Shown here one piece after another: positions 42,637-50,886 of a DNA stretch of 64,000 bases (position 1 is the stretch's first letter; every line of letters starts with the position of its first letter). A program made the position numbers and the translations under genes. Source of the DNA: Gloeotrichia echinulata CP02 (lineage in GTDB: Bacteria; Cyanobacteriota; Cyanobacteriia; Cyanobacteriales; Nostocaceae); NCBI GenBank assembly GCA_038087035.1, contig CP051187.1:6268001-6332000 (forward strand), read 5' to 3'. The notes under the pieces are model-generated. The model ran no database searches, was not told the origin of the DNA, and saw only the letters and a list, made by a program, of their open reading frames with translations.

Positions 42637-43518
42637 ATGAGCATAACTAATTTAACCTCAGTCAAATTCCTCAAAATTGAACCATTATGGCTGTTGAGTA
42701 TTGCTGCTGGGCTACAGGCAATTACTCTGACCTTGGTTTGGCGGGCCCACGATGTCGGCCATTTGGGAATGAGTTTTCTATTTTTATTTGCTACAGGTTC
42801 CCTATTGTGGGATAAACGCGATCAATTGCGCTTCGAGAGTGATGTATTCTCCAGTGTAGTAGGCTTGCTTCTAATTGGATGGGTACTCTGGGAGAGTTCG
42901 ACGCTGAATGTAGAATATACCATGCGTCTGTTCCCTTTCACATCTGCCCTGGGTGTAGCCTTGCTGGCTTCTGGCTTTAAGGGATTAAAGCAATATTTGG
43001 GGGAACTAATGATTCTGTTTGTCCTGGGGATACCAAGTTTAGTTAGTGAACTATTGTATGAACATTCTATCTTTGATCTTTCCCCCTGGAGTGCCAAAAT
43101 GGCTGGTTTTCTTTTATGGTATTCAGGCTTTGATGTGAAATTACAAGGCATCTATCTGTCTGTAGGACAAGGGAGCGTCAAGGTTGTTTATAGCTGCTCT
43201 GGCGTTGATACCATCAATTATATCTTGGGTATAGCAGTAATTGCTCTGTCCATGTTCCCCATCGCCCGCAAAAAGAACTTCTTTGTGCTGATATTTGCCA
43301 CTCTCTTGGGATTTGTACTCAATGCCATTCGGATTGCTCTGCTGGCAATATTTGAAGGCACAAACAAAGAGGCTTTTCATAGCTGGCATGGGGGAAATGC
43401 TTCTTATTCTTTTGGTATAGCAGGCATCCTGATTTTTGGGCTATTCTACATGTTATTACTGAAACAAGAAGAGCGACAAATTCAGAAGACTCAAAAGTCA
43501 TCAGGAATTACGCACTAG
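42637..43518 (+). CDS. cyanoexosortase
   Basis: A 293-residue inner-membrane transpeptidase-like protein of the exosortase family, with about eight membrane helices. Exosortases recognise PEP-CTERM-type tails on exported proteins and remove or transfer them. The expected catalytic residues are present: Cys187 in VYSCSGVDTINYI, Arg232 in LNAIRIALLA, and His248/His251 in AFHSWHGG. The form fits the cyanobacterial A/B-type enzymes. No gene for a partner protein or a sorting-signal substrate follows, unlike many exosortase loci. Confidence 0.88.
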   Translation: MSITNLTSVKFLKIEPLWLLSIAAGLQAITLTLVWRAHDVGHLGMSFLFLFATGSLLWDKRDQLRFESDVFSSVVGLLLIGWVLWESSTLNVEYTMRLFPFTSALGVALLASGFKGLKQYLGELMILFVLGIPSLVSELLYEHSIFDLSPWSAKMAGFLLWYSGFDVKLQGIYLSVGQGSVKVVYSCSGVDTINYILGIAVIALSMFPIARKKNFFVLIFATLLGFVLNAIRIALLAIFEGTNKEAFHSWHGGNASYSFGIAGILIFGLFYMLLLKQEERQIQKTQKSSGITH

Positions 43519-43619
43519 GCTATTTGTGGAGATCGGGCATTGGGCAGTAGGAGCGTGTTTTAGATTTTTACAGACACATGGGGTCTTGCTCGTACCCCAA
43601 AAAATCTAAAATCGAAAAC

Positions 43620-43720
43620 TTGTACTGAGCGTTCGCGCAGCGTCCCGCAGGGAAGTCGTTGGCGTAGCCTCTGTCTACGACACGCTACGCGAACGTAGAG
43701 AAGTATCCAAAATCTAAAAT
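43620..43720. repeat. short interspersed repeat cluster
   Basis: CTTGTACTGAGCG, then GCAGCGTCCCGCAGGGAAGT, CGTTGGCGTAGCCTCTGTCT and GTAGAGAAGTATCCAAAATC. The same ordered block is found twice at 57286-57588. The interval 43519-43863 has no gene; short runs of CTTGACT follow the block near 43750-43790. Confidence 0.8.
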
Positions 43721-43863
43721 TCGGAGGGTCAAGACTCAAGGGTTGGTTAATATTTTGACTCTTGACTCTTGACTCTGGACTGTGGACTAAACCCAAGCGA
43801 TCGCAAAATCGTTAAAATATTAAGTAAAGTAAAGATATTTATGAGACATCAGAGTCAAAGAAA

Positions 43864-44532
43864 ATGGGAATATTTGGATTCGGTAAGAAGTTAGCTATGC
43901 CTACTCCTGAGCAAGCTTTACCAGGAAGGTCCCAGGCTTTACAGGTACCCGATGCTCACTATGTCAACGGTAATCCGCTCAAACCACCTTACCCCGGTGG
44001 ATTAGAAAAGGCAATCTTTGGCTTGGGCTGTTTTTGGGGTGCAGAACGTAAATTCTGGCAACTTAACGGAGTTTACACCACTGCCGTAGGTTACGCTGCA
44101 GGTTTAACGCCCAACCCCACCTATGAAGAGGTATGTAGCGGTTTGACTGGACATAATGAAGTAGTTTTGGTGGTGTTTGACCCAACAGTAATTAGTTACT
44201 CCCAACTACTCAAAGTCTTTTGGGAAAGCCACAACCCCACCCAAGGTATGCGTCAAGGTAATGACAGTGGCACTCAGTACCGTTCGGGTATTTACGTGTA
44301 TTCTGAAACTCAGAAACAGCTAGCCGAAGCATTGCAGGAAGCTTATCAGCAAGCCCTGAACCAAGCAGGTTATGGCAAGATTACCACAGAAATCCTCGAT
44401 GCGCCTGAGTTCTACTATGCAGAAGGCTACCATCAACAGTACCTGGCTAAAAACCCCAATGGCTATTGTGGCTTAGGTGGGACAAATGTTGCTTGTCCTG
44501 TGGGAATTGTTCAATCACAAGTCAGTGGCTAG
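43864..44532 (+). CDS. msrA: peptide-methionine (S)-S-oxide reductase
   Basis: A 222-residue MsrA that reduces the S form of methionine sulfoxide in proteins, protecting against oxidative damage. The catalytic Cys56 lies in GLGCFWGAERKFW. Other marks are YAAGLTPNPTYEEVCSGLTGHNEVV and GTQYRSGIY, with HQQYLAKNPNGYCGLGGTNVACPVG bearing C-terminal cysteines for recycling. A 45-residue N-terminal extension (MGIFGFGKKLAMPTPEQALPG) is usual in cyanobacterial and plastid-type MsrA. The gene stands alone, with a palindromic repeat after the stop. Confidence 0.96.
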   Translation: MGIFGFGKKLAMPTPEQALPGRSQALQVPDAHYVNGNPLKPPYPGGLEKAIFGLGCFWGAERKFWQLNGVYTTAVGYAAGLTPNPTYEEVCSGLTGHNEVVLVVFDPTVISYSQLLKVFWESHNPTQGMRQGNDSGTQYRSGIYVYSETQKQLAEALQEAYQQALNQAGYGKITTEILDAPEFYYAEGYHQQYLAKNPNGYCGLGGTNVACPVGIVQSQVSG

Positions 44533-44567
44533 TGCTTGATGCTTCGGCTGAGTAATGACCACCACCA

Positions 44568-44595
44568 GTAGGGGCGCAAGGCTTTGCGCCCCTAC
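44568..44595. repeat. palindromic repeat A copy
   Basis: One mismatch in the centre of the 28-bp palindrome. It lies between convergent msrA and the glycosyltransferase gene. Confidence 0.85.
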
Positions 44596-44626
44596 GTTGA
44601 TTTGTGCAGACCTAATTACCTTGTCC

Positions 44627-45628
44627 TCACAACCGCTGCAAATATTTCTTCCTCAACTTAGTGTAGATGCTCTGGGTGAGTAATTTTGCAGCCCGAATTT
44701 TAGTCAAGTTCTTAATATTGGATGGGTGATGAATTTTGTGGTCAAAAAATTCGTTTAATTCATTCAATATCACTTGTAAACGCTGAATAATATTTGCGTA
44801 TCGATACTCTGCAAAAAACTCTTCTGGCAAAGTAGGCGTGAGTCCAGATTCCAGTACCTTTAAGATACGTTGGATATCATACTCTTGGGAATAGCCAGCA
44901 ATTTTATAACAATTAAATCCAGGATCTAAGTAATCGGATAAGCCGCCGTTGAGGCTGGAGAAGACTTGACAGCCAGAGGCTAGGGCTTCCATTGGTTGCA
45001 GGCCAAATCCTTCACTAACACTTTGCTGTGCCCAGTATTCAGCGGAGTCATACAGATAAACTTTAGCTCGATTGAATAATCCTGGCAAATCTTCTACATA
45101 GGAATTCACAACTAAGACTTTGCACTGCTGTTGTAAGGCGGGAATTAAATCTTGAATTAAATATTCAGAAGATTTTCGCGCCTGAACTAAAACATCTATG
45201 TCTCGCTCAAGATGTAAATTGTGGAACTCATCGGAAATTTGATTAGGCAAATAATAGATGAGGGAATTAGGTGAATGTTGTCCCCAATATCCCATTGTGT
45301 TGCGGCTCACGGTGATGATGGGAATACTCGCAGGCAGTTTGAATTTGTAACCTGCACTATGGGCATGGTAAACCACATTATATTGTTTGAGTTTAGCAGC
45401 AAGTTGCGCGATATCAAAGCCCCAACTGATGACGAAAATCACATCATCTAAATTGGGCTGTTTGAGCAAATCATCTAGAAATAGCTTGTCTTGTTCCCGT
45501 TGACGATAGGTGACGATATCAGCGTTACAGATTTCCTGGGCAAGTTTCAGGGTTTTCAACTCTGCCCATAGACCACCGCAGGCAAATTTGCCATCTGTCC
45601 CAGGGAGTAAAAAATAAAGTTTCCTCAT
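44627..45628 (-). CDS. glycosyltransferase, GT4-like
   Basis: A 333-residue GT-B-fold glycosyltransferase. The N-terminal half starts KLYFLLPGTDGKFACGG and has VVYHAHSAGYKF. The C-terminal nucleotide-sugar half has SVSEGFGLQPMEALASGCQVFSS, the EX7E-like motif of family 4, then GGLSDYLDPGFNCYKI. The frame begins with GTG at 45637, but ATG at 45628 has GAGGAG eight bases upstream. It may act on lipids or extracellular sugars; the acceptor is unknown. The C-terminal 40 residues are basic and could bind membrane. Confidence 0.83.
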   Translation of the reverse strand: MRKLYFLLPGTDGKFACGGLWAELKTLKLAQEICNADIVTYRQREQDKLFLDDLLKQPNLDDVIFVISWGFDIAQLAAKLKQYNVVYHAHSAGYKFKLPASIPIITVSRNTMGYWGQHSPNSLIYYLPNQISDEFHNLHLERDIDVLVQARKSSEYLIQDLIPALQQQCKVLVVNSYVEDLPGLFNRAKVYLYDSAEYWAQQSVSEGFGLQPMEALASGCQVFSSLNGGLSDYLDPGFNCYKIAGYSQEYDIQRILKVLESGLTPTLPEEFFAEYRYANIIQRLQVILNELNEFFDHKIHHPSNIKNLTKIRAAKLLTQSIYTKLRKKYLQRL

Positions 45629-45836
45629 CCACATCACTCCTCAATGCGTTAACAAGTTGTAGTTGTGTAGGATGCTACACGCCTACATTGACTCAGCAGA
45701 TATTATTAATCTGTAGGTTAGCTTATTTAGATGGGGCATGGGGAATGGGGCATGGATTATGAACTCTTAACTGGCTGTATAATCAGCGAAGTTTAGCAAT
45801 ACGTCACAGTCCACAATCAAAGCGCAAGCGTCAACG

Positions 45837-46292
45837 ATGAATAAAAAATTGAGAGTCAGTATGCTGCTGCTAGCAGTTTTGGGAAATCTCGGATGGTCAT
45901 TTAGTGCTAGGGCTGGATTTAAAGGCACCCTCAGTGTCGAAATTGATGGCTTGAAAAATAAACAAGGGCAAGTGTGTGCTAGCATCTTTGCCAATAGTCA
46001 AGGTTTTCCTAACAAACGCGATCGCGTCGTTCAAAGGCAGTGTACCAAGATTACTGATAATACTGTAAAGCTGAAATTTGAAAACTTGACAGCAACTAAT
46101 TACGCCGTTGCGGTCATGCATGATGAGAATAAAGACCTCATCCTCAATCGTAATGACCTTGGTATGCCCACTGAAGGCTTTGGTTTTTCCAGAAACCCAG
46201 AAGTTAGCACCAGTCCCCCCAAATTTGGTGAAGCAGCTTTTTTAGTCGCAGGACCTAACACGAATATCAAAATTCATCTCAAATATTTATAA
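45837..46292 (+). CDS. DUF2141 domain exported protein
   Basis: A 151-residue protein with a signal peptide (1-26, ending FSARA) and a DUF2141 domain (PF09912). Typical marks are TLSVEIDGLKNKQGQVCASIF, YAVAVMHDENKDLILNRNDLGMPTEGFGFS and FLVAGPNTNIKIHLKYL. It is a small beta protein probably secreted to the periplasm. Function of the family is unknown. Two cysteines (in GQVCASIF and VQRQCTKI) could form a disulfide. Confidence 0.9.
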   Translation: MNKKLRVSMLLLAVLGNLGWSFSARAGFKGTLSVEIDGLKNKQGQVCASIFANSQGFPNKRDRVVQRQCTKITDNTVKLKFENLTATNYAVAVMHDENKDLILNRNDLGMPTEGFGFSRNPEVSTSPPKFGEAAFLVAGPNTNIKIHLKYL

Positions 46293-46331
46293 ATCTTATT
46301 TTGGCGTTGCTGAATCAGAAATGAAAAACCC

Positions 46332-47489
46332 TTATGGTGCTTGCTTGTGCGAATCAGGGGATAAATTTTCTGGTTCTGGCACTGTCCGAATCCGATTTAT
46401 CTGAGCCAGAGCATATCTTGCTGTTGACTGAACTTCAGGATCTGGGTCTTCGAGGGCATGACGCAATAGATGGCTAATTTGAGTCATCATATCATAAATT
46501 CGGGTCAGATCACGGATAGCATTTTGCCGCACTTGTGGACTTTCATCTTGCAAGGAGATTGCTAAAGCCCGGTTCATCGGTTTGAGTGTGCGGATGCCGA
46601 TTTCTCCCAAAGCTGCCAAAATTAAGCTGCGTTGTTGAGAATCTGCGTCCATCATCAAGTCTAACAGCGGCTGAATTGCCCGTGAATCTCCCTGCTGACC
46701 CAAATCCCAAATCGCCTTGCGCCGCTGGGTTGGTTCCAGACTGTGTAAGTCTATAATCAATTCGTCAACAATATTGACTTTGGTAAGACGGGAAGTTTTT
46801 TCTGTTGGTAATAATTTTGGCGAAATTTTTGCGGTCACGGGTTGGGGACTAGCCACCGATGGCATATTATCCTGTTGATTGGGCGTGCTGTCCAAGTCTG
46901 TTGATGACAACATAACTTGGTCGTTTTGCACTTTGATCTCAGTTTCAATATTGGCGATTTTGGTATATTGTACTTGTTCGACCCCACCAAACCTTCTGAT
47001 CACGTACAAAAATGCGCCAACAGTTCCGAGAACTCCTAGACCCAAGAGTAACCACCAAATGAAACCAGACGCGGTTGAGTTAGGCTGAACACTCGGTGCG
47101 GGAGAGGGGGTAGTAGGGGGTACGGAAGTTTTGGCGGTCATTGCTGCTTGCAGACTTTCCTGAGTTGTCCTACCTGCAATACCGTCTGCTAGTAAACCCT
47201 GTGCTTTCTGAAATTCAGATACAGCAATTTTTGTATTTGCTCTATATTGTCCATCAACCTCGCCATTGTAGTATCCCAATTCTTTTAATTGGGTTTGCAA
47301 AGTTTCCACATCCGACCCTGTACTACCAAGTTTGAGAACAGACGGTTTGGTAGCTGGTGTGGGAGTCGCTTGGGCAATTCTGAAGATTTCCGGGGTTAGG
47401 TGTGCTGTAGCTGCGCTAGCGGGAATTTGGTAAACACCCAGACCAGAAAAACAGGTGAATATTAGGATTGAGGAAGGGCATAGCCTCAT
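46332..47489 (-). CDS. peptidoglycan-binding and HEAT-repeat membrane protein
   Basis: A 385-residue protein combining an N-terminal signal or anchor (1-27), a peptidoglycan-binding domain (about 50-115: LKLGSTGSDVETLQTQLKEL, DGQYRANTKIAVSEFQKAQG), a Pro/Ser/Thr linker, a membrane helix (about 144-163, WWLLLGLGVLGTVGAFLYVI) and C-terminal HEAT repeats (about 235-370: RRKAIWDLGQQGDSRAIQPL). With wall binding outside and HEAT repeats inside, it could link cell wall and cytoplasm. Function not identified. It is transcribed convergently with the DUF2141 gene. Confidence 0.88.
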   Translation of the reverse strand: MRLCPSSILIFTCFSGLGVYQIPASAATAHLTPEIFRIAQATPTPATKPSVLKLGSTGSDVETLQTQLKELGYYNGEVDGQYRANTKIAVSEFQKAQGLLADGIAGRTTQESLQAAMTAKTSVPPTTPSPAPSVQPNSTASGFIWWLLLGLGVLGTVGAFLYVIRRFGGVEQVQYTKIANIETEIKVQNDQVMLSSTDLDSTPNQQDNMPSVASPQPVTAKISPKLLPTEKTSRLTKVNIVDELIIDLHSLEPTQRRKAIWDLGQQGDSRAIQPLLDLMMDADSQQRSLILAALGEIGIRTLKPMNRALAISLQDESPQVRQNAIRDLTRIYDMMTQISHLLRHALEDPDPEVQSTARYALAQINRIRTVPEPENLSPDSHKQAP

Positions 47490-47818
47490 ATTTCAAGTTT
47501 CAGCCAGAACGTACTTTTGAATTCATCGATACCACGATAACTTTAAGCTGCCCAAATGTTCATATTTATCTTGACAAAAAATTTGGCGTCACAGGGATTG
47601 GGGATTGGGGACACTTCGACAAGCTCAGTGCATCGCTGGGGATTGGGCTAGAAAAATGATTATTTCCCCTCATCCGCCCCATGTCCGCAACAGGTTATCG
47701 CAAAATTTCAGTTTCCGATTCCCTCACCTGTATGGGTAGGGGCTTCAGTTGTTGCGTGGGAGAAGATTCTAAAACTGGTTGCTGTTGAGTCGTAGTGTTT
47801 GCACTCACGGCGACCTTG
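47490..47818. other. gene-free interval before the second TnpB element
   Basis: It contains a short run of GGGGATT-type heptamers interrupted by ACTTCGACAAGCTCAGTGCA (47580-47650). No convincing gene or promoter is seen. Confidence 0.5.
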
Positions 47819-49177
47819 TTACCGAAAAATTGGGTCTAGAGCCACCGTCGTTCTACGACGGCTTTTTATTGAATTTGATTAGTCTTATACCAAGCATGGT
47901 AGTATAAGGCAGGAGGTAAAGCGATGCTAGTTTTTGAATTCAAAGCTTATGGGAAGTCACCGCAATTAGCGGCAATAGATGATGCAATCCGTACTGCTAA
48001 ATTCATTCGTAATAGCTGTATTCGGCTATGGATGGATGTTAAAAGCATAAGTAAAAATGACTTGCAGAAATATTGTGCTGTGCTTGCAGCTAATTTCCCA
48101 TTTGCAAATGAACTCAATTCAATGGCTAGACAAGCTAGTGCTGAACGGGCGTGGTCATCTATCTCCAGGTTTTATGAAAACTGCAAAAAGGGTATCTCTG
48201 GCAAGAAAGGTTTTCCCCAATTCCAGAAAGATTGTCGCTCGGTTGAGTACAAATCGACTGGATGGAAGCTTGCGGATAATCGCAAATCAATAACTTTCAC
48301 TGATAAAAAAGGTATTGGAAAGCTAAAACTCAAAGGTACTCGTGACTTGCACTTCTACCAAATCAACCAGATTAAACGGGTGAGACTGGTAAAACGCGCA
48401 GATGGTGTATATGTTCAATTTTGCGTTGACGTAAACCGTTCTGAAAACATAGAAGCAACTGGTAAAACGCTGGGCTTAGATGTTGGGTTAAAAGAGTATT
48501 ACACCGACTCTAACGGGCTCTTCGTTGAGAACCCTAAATTTTTGCGTAAAGGTGAAAAAGTTCTCAAACGGTCCGGGCGTCGTGTTTCTAGAAAAGTAAA
48601 AGGTTCAAGAAATCGGGGTAAAGCTAGGCAGATTTTAGGCAATCGCCACCTCAAAATAAGTAGGCAACGTAAAGACCATGCTGTGAAATTAGCACGGTGC
48701 GTAGTTCAGTCTAACGACTTGATCGCCTATGTTCGGCGAAGCCGTTGCCGAAGGCTAAATTTGAAAATTAAAAACATGGTGAAAAATCATTGTCTAGCCA
48801 AGTCCATCAATGACGCATCTTGGTATCAGTTCCGTATTTGGCTGGAATACTTCGCGAAAGTATTTAAGCGTGTCACGGTTGCGGTTAACCCGCAATATAG
48901 TAGCCAAGAATGCTCTAGCTGTGGTGAAATTGTCAAAAAGACACTATCTACTCGCACCCATCTTTGTAAATGTGGTTGTGTGATGGATAGAGATGAGAAC
49001 GCAGCTAGAATTATCCTGAGTCGAGGGTTGGGTACGGTAGGGCATACCGGAACCTTTGCACTAGATGCAAGCAACGCTTGGGGAGATGAAACCTCTACTC
49101 TTGTTGGTGAAAACCTGCATGAGCAAGTTATGTCTTAGATCCAAGAATCCCCGCTCCTTTAGGACGGGGAGTGTCAA
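47819..49177 (+). mobile_element. IS200/IS605-type element with damaged tnpB
   Basis: The left end (47819-47870) has TTACCGAAAAATTGGGTCTA, GAGCC and the hairpin CCGTCGTTCTACGACGG. The right end (49139-49177) has AAGAATCC, a CCCGCTCCTTTAGGACGGGG hairpin and GAGTGTCAA. These ends match the PATE-like elements at 42160 and 59714. No tnpA. The right end lies over the 3' end of the transporter gene at 49128. Confidence 0.8.
47924..49138 (+). CDS. tnpB: TnpB with in-frame insertion destroying the RuvC glutamate
   Basis: A 404-residue TnpB. The first RuvC Asp (GLDVGLKEYY), the last Asp (VMDRDENAARII) and the zinc finger CSSCGE...CKCG are present. The middle motif, expected as LIAYEDL.IKNMVKN, reads LIAYVRRSRC, then RRLNLKIKNMVKN: about 24 bases (48731-48756, GTTCGGCGAAGCCGTTGCCG and following) replace the catalytic Glu. 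The inserted bases resemble the short repeats elsewhere in the window. Nuclease activity should be lost, while RNA and DNA binding could remain. It overlaps the convergent transporter gene by 11 bases. Confidence 0.9.
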   Translation: MLVFEFKAYGKSPQLAAIDDAIRTAKFIRNSCIRLWMDVKSISKNDLQKYCAVLAANFPFANELNSMARQASAERAWSSISRFYENCKKGISGKKGFPQFQKDCRSVEYKSTGWKLADNRKSITFTDKKGIGKLKLKGTRDLHFYQINQIKRVRLVKRADGVYVQFCVDVNRSENIEATGKTLGLDVGLKEYYTDSNGLFVENPKFLRKGEKVLKRSGRRVSRKVKGSRNRGKARQILGNRHLKISRQRKDHAVKLARCVVQSNDLIAYVRRSRCRRLNLKIKNMVKNHCLAKSINDASWYQFRIWLEYFAKVFKRVTVAVNPQYSSQECSSCGEIVKKTLSTRTHLCKCGCVMDRDENAARIILSRGLGTVGHTGTFALDASNAWGDETSTLVGENLHEQVMS

Positions 49178-50123
49178 TTTCTCCTGACAATTTATCGCGC
49201 TGGTTGATGAGATAGATACTGATTAAAGTCAAACAGACTCCTACCCACTGCAATGGACTGAGGACTTCAAAGAGGAAGAAATAGCCAAATAGTAGGGCAA
49301 AGATGGGTGTGAGGAAGGTGAGAGAACTGAGACTAGTGAGACTACCGCTAGAAGCAAAGTAGAAAAATAATCCATAGGCGATCGCACTACCAAATACTGT
49401 GGCATATCCCAAAGCCAGCCACTCAGTTCCTGCTAGATTCTGCCATTGCTGGGATTCTACCACTGATGACAATCCCCACAACGGCAAGCCACCCAAAATC
49501 ATGTGCCATCCCGTTGCGGTCACTGGATCGGCATATTTACAGACATACCGGATTAAAACGGTACCCACTGCCATTGACAACGCTGCTAATAACATTAACC
49601 ACTCGCCGGAAACAAACAGCTGTTGCCAGTTACCAATTGTAATATTTGCACCGAAACCGAGAACATGGAAAATCCACTCATCTGGTAAGCCAATTAAACT
49701 AATACCAGAGACTCCCAATCCTAGTCCTAACCATCCCCATAAACCAATATGTTCTTGGAATAGCCATAAAGATAGTAAGGCGACAGCTAAGGGTTGAGAG
49801 TCAATCATCACAGACCCCAAACCCGCCTTAGTTCTGACTAATCCTTCTGCCAAAAAGCCTTGAAATAGGGTGCCATCAACTATACCAAATAAGGCAATCC
49901 ACAACCATGCAGCCCAACCTTGGGGTTGCGGTCTACCCATCAATGCTGCTGCAATCAGAATTAATACCCCAGCTGGTAATAACCGCACTCCCGCCATGAA
50001 TAGGGGCGTGGTGTGGGGAATCACTCCTTTCATCGCCACCATCGCCGTACCCCAGAGGAAAAAGGGAGCGATGAGTAGTAGGGGGGCGAAGGGTAGTCTT
50101 GATGCACTGAGTTTCAGTTGCAT
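49128..50123 (-). CDS. EamA/DMT family transporter with transposon-derived C-terminus
   Basis: A 331-residue inner-membrane permease with ten predicted helices in two EamA halves (PFFLWGTAMVAMKGVIPHTTP, and later ALSMAVGTVLIRYV with PIFALLFGYFFLFEV). The family exports amino acids, drugs or other metabolites; substrate unknown. The native frame seems to end after LINQRDKLSGE; the last residues IDTPRPKGAGILGSKT are read from the right end of the TnpB element, whose hairpin occupies 49147-49171. A TTG start at 50150 is possible, but ATG at 50123 is preferred. Confidence 0.87.
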   Translation of the reverse strand: MQLKLSASRLPFAPLLLIAPFFLWGTAMVAMKGVIPHTTPLFMAGVRLLPAGVLILIAAALMGRPQPQGWAAWLWIALFGIVDGTLFQGFLAEGLVRTKAGLGSVMIDSQPLAVALLSLWLFQEHIGLWGWLGLGLGVSGISLIGLPDEWIFHVLGFGANITIGNWQQLFVSGEWLMLLAALSMAVGTVLIRYVCKYADPVTATGWHMILGGLPLWGLSSVVESQQWQNLAGTEWLALGYATVFGSAIAYGLFFYFASSGSLTSLSSLTFLTPIFALLFGYFFLFEVLSPLQWVGVCLTLISIYLINQRDKLSGEIDTPRPKGAGILGSKT

Positions 50124-50548
50124 GGGTTTGCTGATGCCTTTGTTGAACAAATGTAAAAATTGCGTTACGTGACACTCCTACACCAATTGCAAGCAATGTG
50201 GTGTAGGCTTCCGAGTCCTGTTAAGGATATCAGGAACTTCTTTCCCTGCGGGACGCTACGCGAACGTGGTACTCCATTTTTCCCACTACAGCATTTTATA
50301 GTGAGGTACGTGCCCTGCCCCACTCTTGGTCTTAAAAAAAATTCCAAGTCCAACCTAGTTTCCTTGAAAATTTTACTTACAGGAGGCAGCAACGCATACA
50401 CGGTTGCATTTCCCTATAAAACCCCATATTTTCAGTTTTCTTGGCGCAGCCTCTCCCTTTGGGAGAAGGTACTATGTTAGACCAGCATTTTAGGCTTTGT
50501 CGTCACTGATATATTCTAGCAAAAAGTGATTACCTATCTCAAGATATT

Positions 50549-50621
50549 GATAAAAACTCAACTGCCCTCTAATTGTTTTTTACCGCAGGTAAAACAGATT
50601 AGAGGGCGTCTCGTTTTTATC
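50549..50621. repeat. long nested hairpin
   Basis: GATAAAAAC, GCCCTCTAAT and TTTTACC on the left pair in order with GGTAAAA, ATTAGAGGGC and GTTTTTATC on the right, around a GCA loop. It could be a terminator or a small palindromic element. A second hairpin follows at 50633-50660 (CCCACACCA / TGGTGTGGG). The interval 50124-50886 contains no gene. Confidence 0.65.
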
Positions 50622-50715
50622 CCGTCATTCATCCCACACCAACTTCGGGTATGGTGTGGGGCTTCTGCCGGGTTAAGCTAATTTTACATAATTATGTAGT
50701 TTTGTGATAGCATCC

Positions 50716-50740
50716 GGGACGCAAGGCCTGGCATCCCTAC
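50716..50740. repeat. degenerate palindromic repeat A copy
   Basis: GGGACGCAAGGCCTGGCATC followed by CCTAC; several arm changes. Confidence 0.55.
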
Positions 50741-50816
50741 CCTCCTTCCCTTGTAGGATACCGAGTCGCGAATAGCAGATAACACCCATTTTATCGCCCA
50801 TGTGAGGACGATTGTC

Positions 50817-50838
50817 GGGGCGCAAGGCCTTGCGCCCC
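50817..50838. repeat. truncated palindromic repeat A copy
   Basis: GGGGCGCAAGGCCTTGCGCC with perfect inner arms but lacking the TAG/CTA ends. Confidence 0.7.
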
Positions 50839-50886
50839 AGAAGATATTGCAACGACGCCAAAAAACCTGATTTTACACCCGACATC

